Shown here one piece after another: positions 57,338 to 64,000 of a stretch of 64,000 nt of DNA; the stretch's first letter is position 1; every line of letters begins with the position of its first letter. Location of the stretch: NCBI GenBank assembly GCA_016712175.1, contig JADJRQ010000001.1:868001-932000 (forward strand). Direction: 5' to 3'. Both the position numbers and the translations under genes were made by a program. Origin of the DNA: Solirubrobacterales bacterium (lineage in GTDB: Bacteria > Actinomycetota > Thermoleophilia > Solirubrobacterales > 70-9). A model generated the notes under the pieces. That model saw nothing but the letters and a program-made list of their open reading frames with translations, did no database searches and was not told the origin of the DNA.

Positions 57338-58248
57338 AACCGGACACTCCTTCAGTCACCGCCACAGGCACCGGCCCCGGGCGTTATGCGCCGAGTCCGA
57401 CCGGTGAGCTCCATCTCGGCAACCTGCGGACAGCGCTGATTGCCTGGCTTGCCGCCCGTTCAAGAGGGGCGGAGTTCCTGATGCGAATCGAAGACCTCGA
57501 CCGGGGCCGCTCCAGGGAGGAGTGGATCAGCACCCAGCTGAAAGAACTCGAGACCCTGGGCATCGACTGGGACGGCGAGCTGGTCCGTCAGAGCGAGCGT
57601 GACGGGCTTTATGCCGACGCGGTCCGTCAACTCGAAGCAGCCGGTCTCACCTACGAATGCTTCTGCACCAGAGCGGAGATCCGCGAGGCTTCCTCGGCCC
57701 CACACGGCGACCTGCCAGAAGGCGCCTACCCTGGGATTTGTCAGAGCCTGACTGAAGCGGAAATTGCGGAGCGGCGGGCGTCGGGCCGGCCACCGGCACT
57801 TCGGGTTCGCGCCGATGCGGCTTCAATCACCTTTCAGGACCTGGTTTGCGGTGAAACGACCGGGATCGTCGATGACTTCGTGATCCGGCGAAACGACGGG
57901 GACCACGCTTACAACCTCGCGGTCACGGTCGATGATTCGGAACAGGGGATTGACGAAGTGGTGCGAGGCGCCGACCTGCTCGATTCGACCCCGCGACAGC
58001 TCTGGCTATACGACCGACTCGATCTGCGGTCGCCGAGGGTCTGGGCCCACGTTCCGTTGATGCTCGGCGGTGACGGCGCGCGTCTCGCCAAACGCCATGG
58101 AGCCGTGACCCTCGAAGAACGTCTGGTCACCGGGGACTCGGTCGAAGTGGTCACGGGCGAACTGGCGGCTACCGCGGGTCTGGTCGAACCGGGCCGGAAG
58201 ATCGCAGCGCACGACCTGATTTCGGGATTCGACTGGTCGAAGCTGTGA
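57334..58248 (+). CDS. gluQ: Glutamyl-Q tRNA(Asp) synthetase
   Basis: A 304-residue truncated glutamyl-tRNA synthetase homologue that charges queuosine in tRNA-Asp. Seen are GRYAPSPTGELHLGNLRTAL (HIGH-type), MRIEDLDRGRSREEW, a zinc-site segment (YECFCTRAEIREA and YPGIC) and the RLAKRHG site in place of KMSKS. It lacks the anticodon-binding half, as expected. It is translationally coupled to the YcaQ-like gene. Confidence 0.93.
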   Translation: MKPDTPSVTATGTGPGRYAPSPTGELHLGNLRTALIAWLAARSRGAEFLMRIEDLDRGRSREEWISTQLKELETLGIDWDGELVRQSERDGLYADAVRQLEAAGLTYECFCTRAEIREASSAPHGDLPEGAYPGICQSLTEAEIAERRASGRPPALRVRADAASITFQDLVCGETTGIVDDFVIRRNDGDHAYNLAVTVDDSEQGIDEVVRGADLLDSTPRQLWLYDRLDLRSPRVWAHVPLMLGGDGARLAKRHGAVTLEERLVTGDSVEVVTGELAATAGLVEPGRKIAAHDLISGFDWSKL

Positions 58249-58305
58249 TAAAAGTCCCTCAGGGATAAGAGGGCGCAAGCCTGCCCGTTATAGGAGAGAG
58301 ATCTG

Positions 58306-61140
58306 ATGAGCCCGGGACTTCTGGCTGGAAATGCTGTGCACCGCAACCTCGCGTTCGTGGTCGCAGTAGCCATCGCACTGCTCGCAGGCATGCTTTTCGG
58401 GGGCAACTCCGCCGACGCAAAAGGCAAGCACAAGCGGCATAAGACCAGGGTTTCAATCTTAGTCGTCACCAAGAACCAGGCCGATCTGCTCAAGACCAAG
58501 AAGGTCAAGGTCAAGATCCGGGTCAACCGCAAGACAAGTGTTGTGGCGCTCCTGAAGGGGCGGGCGGCGGCCAACTTCGTCCCGGTTTCCCGGAAAAAGA
58601 AGGTCCGCTTCAAGCGCAAGGGTGTTCGCAAAGTCAGCCTTCGGTTGAAATCTTCCGGGATCAAGCGCCTGGGGACCTGTGGCAACCAAAAAGTGCGCGC
58701 CGAGGTGAAGTACCGCCGCGGAAAGAAGAAGGCGAAAGCCAAGGCCGGCCGCAAACTGGCCCGCCAGGAGTCCCTTTGCGAGACGGTTGAACCGCCGGTG
58801 CTCCCCAACCCGGAAACCAAGGCGAACTGCGACCCGGTCGATCCGGCCGCCTGCCTCGCGCCGTTCCCGAACGATTACTTCACCAAGCCTGACTCGAGCA
58901 CTGACACGAACCTCCGGCTCGACTTCAAGTCGGCGAACCTGCCAGTGAACACTGACGGCAAGTCGAGCTTCGACCCTGCTTTCAATCGCAACGACGGCTT
59001 TTCGCCGAACAGCGTGATTGTCACCCGGATCCCGGGATTCGACACACCGGCGACCTTCCGCGAGAACGAGCTGGTCCCACAGATGAACATCGGTGCCTAT
59101 GACAAGCCCGACCAGCGGGTCGTCCTGATCGACACCACGACCAACCAGCGGGTTCCGATCTGGTCCGAACTCGACATGGTCCCCGGCACCCCGAACCCGC
59201 ACGCGAACGGACTCGTCCAGGGCACGGCCAAGGACCGGGCCATCCTCATTCACCCGGCCCAGTCGCTTGAATACGGTCGCCGTTACGTGGTCGCCCTTCG
59301 TGGCCTGACTTCAGGCGGCGCGGCGCTACCGGTCAACGATGTCTTCAAGTACCTGCGGGATGACGTCAAAACGGCGAACCCCCAGGTCGAGACGCGGCGC
59401 ACCCAGATGAAGCCGGTCTTCGCGACGACCGATGCTGCCGGCATCGACCGCTCCAGCCTCAACGTTGCCTGGGACTTCACGGTCGCCTCGGAGCGCAACT
59501 TGACTGAGCGAGTGCTTTCGATGGGCCAGGACGCCTTCGAGCAGCTCGGTGACAACAATCTCGCCGACGGAAAGATCGAAGGCACTCCGCCGGCGATCAA
59601 CGACGTCGTGGAGACGCCCTACAACCAGTGTCCCGCCGACGTCACCATGAAATGCGGCAACGGCCAGAGCCGTTATGCGTTCAAGAAGATCACCGGCACG
59701 ATCACCGTGCCCTGTTACATGAACGCTCCGGGGGCGGCTTACACATTCGGCAATGCAACCACACCCTGTGCTTCTGGTTCGCGCCTGAACTATGCGCCGA
59801 ATTCGGACTTGCCGGAGCAGAAGACAGATGGCAACGGCGACCCGGTCACCTGGGAGGCACCGTTCACCTGCATCGTTCCGCGCACATCGAAGAACGCAAC
59901 CACCCAGCAGACCAGCGGACTCAAGGCGATCGTCTTCGGGCACGGGCTGATGCAGGACAACCACACCACCGAGCAGCTCGGCTTCTACCCGGCGGCGCTC
60001 GAAGGGGTGGCTTGTGGCACCGACTGGATCGGACTGTCGAGTTCGGACCTGCAGGCCCACCTGCTGAAGATGATCAACATCCTGTTCGGCGGCAGCGACC
60101 TCTCACTCTTCCCGGCGCTGCCGGACCGGACCCAGCAGGGCTACATCAACACGCTCTATCTGGCACGGGCGCTCGCCCACGAAGACGGATTCGCCAGCTT
60201 GCCCGAGTTCCAGGACAACGGCGGCAACCCGATCTTCTCGATCAACCAGAACGACACCGGAGATGACCTCGGCTACTACGGCGTCTCGCTCGGCGGCATC
60301 AATGGCGGCGCGACCACCGCGCTCGCCCCGGACTGGGAAAGGGCCACTCTGGCTGTGCCCGGGATGGGCTTCAGCACCCTGCTCACGCGCTCGACCCAGT
60401 TCAACCAGTTCCTGCCGACGGTTTATGCCGCCTACACGAATCCGATCGAGCGGTCGATCGGCATCGCGATGCTGCAGACCCTGTGGGACCGAGGTGAGCC
60501 AAGCGCCTACTCGAAGTCGATCCTCAACGGTGGGCTCGGAACGCCTCCGCACAAGGTGCTCATCCAGGAATCCTTCGGTGATCACCAGGTCGCCAACACC
60601 CAGACCCAGACGCTTGCCCGCACCCTCGGAGCGACCGCCAAGGGACCGATCCTCACACCGGGCCGAATCCTTGACGTCGGAACCAACGCCGATCCGGGCG
60701 GCAAGTACCTGTTCACCCCGACCGCCGACGTGGATCCCTACTGGAACATCCCCGTTGCCCCGTCGAGCCAGTTCAACCAGGCGGGAGGCCTGCCCGGCGA
60801 GAACGCGGTGATGATGACCACCGACACCGGACCGGTACGCCACAACGAGGACGGAAACGCGGTCCTCGGAACGAAGGCAAATCCGGATTGGAACATCGCC
60901 CCTGTCTCCGGCAACGGGACTGTTGACAACGCCGGTTACGACCCCCACCAGCCAGGTGCGACGAGTCCGGCGACCCAGCAGATGTTGATGCCTTTCCTGA
61001 CCGGCCAGGGCTATTTCGACCCCTGTGGAGACGGCGCTCCCGATATTGACGGTCAGCCGCCATTTGCAACGCCGCTGACATCACCGAACCCGGTGCCATG
61101 CCCGGCTCCGGCAATCGACTACATCGGCAACGGGAAATGA
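58306..61140 (+). CDS. Large secreted lipase/esterase-like protein
   Basis: A 944-residue exported protein. The signal helix (about residues 14-33, AFVVAVAIALLAGMLFGG) ends at SADAKG. Residues 35-150 are a lysine-rich beta region (KKVKVKIRVN, RFKRKGVRKVSLRL). From about residue 165 the protein resembles bacterial virulence-factor lipases: CDPVDPAACLAPFPNDYFTKPD, VFGHGLMQDNHTTEQLG and the nucleophile elbow YYGVSLGGINGG (GxSxG, near residue 662). The substrate is unknown. AGGAGAGAG precedes the ATG by five bases. Confidence 0.8.
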   Translation: MSPGLLAGNAVHRNLAFVVAVAIALLAGMLFGGNSADAKGKHKRHKTRVSILVVTKNQADLLKTKKVKVKIRVNRKTSVVALLKGRAAANFVPVSRKKKVRFKRKGVRKVSLRLKSSGIKRLGTCGNQKVRAEVKYRRGKKKAKAKAGRKLARQESLCETVEPPVLPNPETKANCDPVDPAACLAPFPNDYFTKPDSSTDTNLRLDFKSANLPVNTDGKSSFDPAFNRNDGFSPNSVIVTRIPGFDTPATFRENELVPQMNIGAYDKPDQRVVLIDTTTNQRVPIWSELDMVPGTPNPHANGLVQGTAKDRAILIHPAQSLEYGRRYVVALRGLTSGGAALPVNDVFKYLRDDVKTANPQVETRRTQMKPVFATTDAAGIDRSSLNVAWDFTVASERNLTERVLSMGQDAFEQLGDNNLADGKIEGTPPAINDVVETPYNQCPADVTMKCGNGQSRYAFKKITGTITVPCYMNAPGAAYTFGNATTPCASGSRLNYAPNSDLPEQKTDGNGDPVTWEAPFTCIVPRTSKNATTQQTSGLKAIVFGHGLMQDNHTTEQLGFYPAALEGVACGTDWIGLSSSDLQAHLLKMINILFGGSDLSLFPALPDRTQQGYINTLYLARALAHEDGFASLPEFQDNGGNPIFSINQNDTGDDLGYYGVSLGGINGGATTALAPDWERATLAVPGMGFSTLLTRSTQFNQFLPTVYAAYTNPIERSIGIAMLQTLWDRGEPSAYSKSILNGGLGTPPHKVLIQESFGDHQVANTQTQTLARTLGATAKGPILTPGRILDVGTNADPGGKYLFTPTADVDPYWNIPVAPSSQFNQAGGLPGENAVMMTTDTGPVRHNEDGNAVLGTKANPDWNIAPVSGNGTVDNAGYDPHQPGATSPATQQMLMPFLTGQGYFDPCGDGAPDIDGQPPFATPLTSPNPVPCPAPAIDYIGNGK

Positions 61141-61220
61141 TCTGAAATAGATTCTCCCCATGGCCTACGACCCATAGCGCCTGGCTGAAGCATTCAGGGC
61201 GGAGCATCCAGGGACTCTGA

Positions 61221-62699
61221 CTAGAGGCGCTTCAGCACGGCCTTCGCGGCGTCTTCGCCTGACCGCAGTGCGCCGTCCATGTAGCCGTTCCAGATCGTCG
61301 CGTGCTCGGCGCCTGCCCAGTGGATGCGGCCGCAGCGCTTACGGATCGCGGGCCCGTAATCGGTGAGGACGCCGGGCGGCAGGAAGCCGCCGTAACAGCC
61401 GCGGGTCCACTCCTCGGTTGCCCAGTTCTTCTCGACGTACTGCTTCGGCCTGCCGGCCTGGGTGCCGATCGTCCGCTTGAAGCATTCGAGCACTGCGGCC
61501 TTCCGGGCGGCCGGCGACATCTTGCCGGCGCGGCGAGCCTCCTGGCCCTCGATGAATCCGAGCAACACGCCTTTGGATCCGTCGGGCGGGGAGTTGTCGT
61601 ACATCAACTTGACCGGGCCGATGTCGGAGTTGACGTAACCGGAGAGGCCTTCCTCACGCCAGAAAGGCTTGTCGTAAACGGCCTGGACCTTGATCGCGCT
61701 GCCCTGGGGAAAACGCTGGATCAGCTGGGCGCGATCGAAGGGGAGAATCGGGTCGTAGGTGATCGCGGCACTCACCGCAGGCGGCACGGCGACGATGACC
61801 TGCTTTGCCTTGAAGGTGCCCTTGTCGCTGATCACGTGGCAGGTGTGGCCGTGCTGCTCGATCCGTCGCACCGGCGCACGCAGGATGACCCGCCTGCCGA
61901 GGCGCTTGGCCATCCGGATCGAGATCTCCTGCGAGCCGCCGACGAACCGTGACTCCTGGGCGCCATCGGTGGTCGAGGTCAGGCGGAGGAAGCTTCCGGG
62001 GGTCGTTTCGTTGCCGGCCGACGAGATGTAGAAGAGCGTGTGGAGCAGCGAGATGTCCCTCGGCTCACAGGCCCAGACCGCATTGGTGGCGAGGTCGGTC
62101 AGGAAGCGCCCGCCGTCGGTGGTTGCGTTGGCGAGCTTGAAAGTCTCCAGCGTCTGGCCGTCGTACTCGAGTGCGTTCGGAGAATTCCAGGGTTCGGTAC
62201 GGGAAATGGTCTTACCGAGTTCGTCGAGCTTGAAGACCATGTTGATCGCGTCGCCGGCATCCGGGTCCGGCGGGATCGGGGAAGTCACGTCGTAGAGCTT
62301 GCGTTCGCCGTTCCGGTAATAGACACCTTCGCCCGTCCAGTAGCTCTTGAAGGTCTTGACCTTGAGGTCCTCGGCCAGTTTCGCCAGTTTGTCCTGGGTC
62401 GGGCCGATCCACTGTCCGCCGACCTCGATCACGTCGCCGCCACCGATGTCATGGTTCAGAGTCCGTCCGCCAACCCGGCCGCGAGCCTCGAGCACCCGGA
62501 CTTTCTTGCCGTGAGCGGCGAGTTTGCGGGCGGCCATCAGGCCTGACAGCCCGGCTCCGACGACGACCACGTCGTACTTCTTGGAATGACGGCGGCGACG
62601 CTTCTTCTTCGCAAGGGAGTCGGTCGCGGGAAGCACGGCACCGGCCGCCGCCACCGCACCGGCACCGATCAGGCTGCGGCGTGAAAGTTTCTCGGACAT
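61221..62699 (-). CDS. Tat-exported FAD-dependent amine oxidase
   Basis: A 492-residue flavoprotein of the monoamine oxidase family. A twin-arginine signal (SRRSLIGAGAVAAAGAVLP, residues 5-23) precedes a very basic stretch (KKKRRRRHSKK). Then come the FAD motif VVVGAGLSGLMAARKLAAHG, EARGRVGGRT and VGGQWIGPTQDKLAKL, with the C-terminal HWAGAEHATIWNGYMDGALRSGE. It oxidises amines or amino acids, probably outside the membrane. It converges on the lipase-like gene and lies 81 bases beyond the tetR stop. Confidence 0.92.
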   Translation of the reverse strand: MSEKLSRRSLIGAGAVAAAGAVLPATDSLAKKKRRRRHSKKYDVVVVGAGLSGLMAARKLAAHGKKVRVLEARGRVGGRTLNHDIGGGDVIEVGGQWIGPTQDKLAKLAEDLKVKTFKSYWTGEGVYYRNGERKLYDVTSPIPPDPDAGDAINMVFKLDELGKTISRTEPWNSPNALEYDGQTLETFKLANATTDGGRFLTDLATNAVWACEPRDISLLHTLFYISSAGNETTPGSFLRLTSTTDGAQESRFVGGSQEISIRMAKRLGRRVILRAPVRRIEQHGHTCHVISDKGTFKAKQVIVAVPPAVSAAITYDPILPFDRAQLIQRFPQGSAIKVQAVYDKPFWREEGLSGYVNSDIGPVKLMYDNSPPDGSKGVLLGFIEGQEARRAGKMSPAARKAAVLECFKRTIGTQAGRPKQYVEKNWATEEWTRGCYGGFLPPGVLTDYGPAIRKRCGRIHWAGAEHATIWNGYMDGALRSGEDAAKAVLKRL

Positions 62700-62780
62700 T
62701 GGTTACCCCTCCTGCTTCAAGTGTTCAAGGCGAAAGCCCCTCGGGTCATCTTCTCAGACAGGCGCGTGGTTGGAAACCCC

Positions 62781-63341
62781 TCAGTCCCAGGATTCGTCGA
62801 GCAGGCGGTCGATCGCGAGCTGGACCACATCGGACCGGGTCCGGTCGCCGTGGCGGGCAGAGATGAAGTAACTGCCGACCATCAACGAGTAGGCGAGCAG
62901 GCTGCGGGCTTCGACATCTCTTTCATCGGCGCAGAAATCCGCGAACTGGGAGCGCAGGAACGTCATGCGCCGGTCGTCGACCCGGTGCATGAGTCTGGCG
63001 ATGTTCTTGTCGCGGCGGGCCCAGTCCCGGAGCGCCAGGTCGACCTCGAACATGTCCTCGGCCGAAGGGGCCATGGCGAAGAGCCGCCGCAGCTTTTCCC
63101 GCCCGTCAATCGGTTCGTGCTCGAGGACACCGATTACATCCTCGGTCCCACCCTTCTCCCAGAATTCGAGAGCTTCGTCGAGCAATGCCTGGCGGTTCTT
63201 GAAGTGCCAGTAGAAGCCGCCCTTGGTAACCCCCAGGGTCGCGGCGAGGGGCTCTATCCGGACTGCCTCGGGACCGCCATTGGCCAGGGCTTTCAGGGCA
63301 GCGGCGATCCAGTCTTCGCGGGGTGTCTGGACCTTGGCCAC
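62781..63341 (-). CDS. TetR family transcriptional regulator
   Basis: A 186-residue regulator when started at GTG 63339-63341 (VAKVQTPREDWIAAAL). The N-terminal helix-turn-helix is EPLAATLGVTKGGFYWHFKNRQALLDE. The rest is an alpha-helical ligand domain with no recognisable specificity. It is divergent from the DUF2867 gene, and two palindromes in between look like its operators, so it probably controls both genes. Confidence 0.9.
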   Translation of the reverse strand: MAKVQTPREDWIAAALKALANGGPEAVRIEPLAATLGVTKGGFYWHFKNRQALLDEALEFWEKGGTEDVIGVLEHEPIDGREKLRRLFAMAPSAEDMFEVDLALRDWARRDKNIARLMHRVDDRRMTFLRSQFADFCADERDVEARSLLAYSLMVGSYFISARHGDRTRSDVVQLAIDRLLDESWD

Positions 63342-63351
63342 CCTCGTATCT

Positions 63352-63412
63352 ATACGGCACCGTATTGACAAATGCAAACCGCCCTGCTACTAATCCATAC
63401 GACACCGTATGG
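63352..63412. promoter_or_regulatory. Pair of TetR operators in the divergent promoter region
   Basis: ATACGG-CA-CCGTAT (63352-63365) and CCATACG-ACAC-CGTATGG (63395-63412) are perfect palindromes sharing the ATACG(A/G)CACCGTAT core, with centres 45 bases apart. The first overlaps the -35 and the second follows the -10 of the rightward promoter. The first lies just upstream of the tetR start. Confidence 0.8.
63365..63393 (+). promoter_or_regulatory. Sigma-70-type promoter of the DUF2867 gene
   Basis: TTGACA (63365-63370) and TACTAA (63388-63393) are separated by 17 bases, near-ideal for the housekeeping sigma factor. Transcription would begin inside the second operator. The leader to the ATG at 63429 is about 30 bases and contains GAGGAAA as ribosome site. 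Confidence 0.7.
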
Positions 63413-63428
63413 AAACGAGGAAATAAAA

Positions 63429-64000
63429 ATGAAGCTGCCAAACGCCGCACACGACACCAAGCGCTGGCGCATCGACTCGATCGCACCCGACTTCAAGCTG
63501 CTCGACGTCTGGGCACTGCCGGCGGAGGGTTCTGCCGACGAATTCCCCGAGTTGCTCGAAGTCATGACTTCGATCGACCCGGCGGGGGACTCGGTTCCGG
63601 CCAAGGCGCTCTGGAGGCTCCGCGATGAGATGGGCAAATGGCTGGGGCTCGGACGAACTTCGAAGTCGACCGACCACACCGAACATGAGGCTGAACTGCC
63701 GATCCCGGGCGCCGAAGAGTTCACCCTGGCGGACCGGCTGCCGGAGGACCTCGAAGGATCGGTCCCGCCCGAGCGGCTACGACCGGACAGTCCGTTCAGC
63801 CCGCTCTACCTGACCGAGGACGAGTCAGCAGCCGAGATCTCGAACAGGACGGTGCACGGCGTGATGCACATCGCCTGGGTCGATCAGGGCGACGGCCGGT
63901 ACCAGGGCCTGCTGTCCGTCTACGTCAAACCGCGTGGACGGTTCGGCGACGGATACATGGCCCTGATCGAACCGTTCCGAAACCGGATCGTCTACCCGGC
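63429..64000 (+). CDS. DUF2867 domain protein (partial, runs off the window)
   Basis: At least 190 residues, open to the end of the window. After a plain N-terminus (WRIDSIAPDFKLLDVWALP) the sequence contains the DUF2867 core: SPLYLTEDESAAEISNRTV, LLSVYVKPRGRFGDGYMALIEPFRNRIVYP. This domain often occurs in small acidic proteins or fused to SDR epimerases; the function is not established. The strong promoter with two TetR operators shows it is the main target of the adjacent regulator. Confidence 0.8.
   Translation, partial: MKLPNAAHDTKRWRIDSIAPDFKLLDVWALPAEGSADEFPELLEVMTSIDPAGDSVPAKALWRLRDEMGKWLGLGRTSKSTDHTEHEAELPIPGAEEFTLADRLPEDLEGSVPPERLRPDSPFSPLYLTEDESAAEISNRTVHGVMHIAWVDQGDGRYQGLLSVYVKPRGRFGDGYMALIEPFRNRIVYP

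Overview
This window is a chromosomal replication-origin segment from a high-GC bacterium. The likely source is an Actinomycetota member, plausibly class Thermoleophilia (Solirubrobacterales-like). The evidence is the fhaA-fhaB-pstP-rodA-pbpA-pknB signalling and cell-wall operon near dnaA/gyrA, the DciA helicase loader, frequent GTG/TTG starts and the strongly GC-biased codon use. The lineage call is inference from gene content; there is no rRNA in the window.

Layout. 0.1-4.9 kb: alkaline-phosphatase-superfamily enzyme, small membrane protein, a fused aminotransferase/D-Ala-D-Ala ligase, bifunctional nuclease. 4.9-9.7 kb (minus strand): parB, parA, rsmG, khpB/jag, yidC, yidD, rnpA, rpmH, with a parS-like site at the rnpA/yidD junction. 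9.8-19.2 kb (plus): dnaA, candidate oriC, dnaN, recF, dciA, gyrB, gyrA. 19.2-21.2 kb: pheA and a membrane-anchored protein. 21.3-32.4 kb: growth and cell-wall control block with three Ser/Thr kinases, FHA proteins, PP2C phosphatase, RodA, class B PBP and a second ddl. 32.7-34.5 kb: purM and uppP. 34.6-40.9 kb and 47.5-51.3 kb: a surface-polysaccharide locus (CapD-type enzyme, polymerase/ligase, flippase, three glycosyltransferases, initiating sugar-phosphate transferase). Inside it, at 41-47.4 kb, sit a complete arginine deiminase operon (arcC-arcD-arcA-arcB), two near-identical structured direct repeats around that operon, a dead ParE-like toxin gene and an IS3 orfA stub. 51.3-64 kb: metF, DUF3105 protein, two acetyltransferases, a sugar-porter MFS, a YcaQ-like protein, gluQ, a large secreted lipase-like protein, a Tat-exported amine oxidase, and a TetR/DUF2867 divergent pair with clear operators.

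How the genes work together. The origin block supplies initiation, clamp, helicase loading, topology control and segregation. The kinase/PBP block and ddl, uppP and the fused ligase supply and regulate peptidoglycan precursors. UppP recycles the undecaprenyl carrier that the polysaccharide locus also uses. The ADI operon would give ATP and ammonia from arginine when oxygen is scarce.

Quality warning. Single-base indels break parB, gyrB, rodA, an MFS gene, a kinase and most of 35.5-39.3 kb and 41-42 kb. Because gyrB is essential and several indels lie in short homopolymers, many are probably sequence errors. Frames were joined by eye across them, and the break points are approximate.
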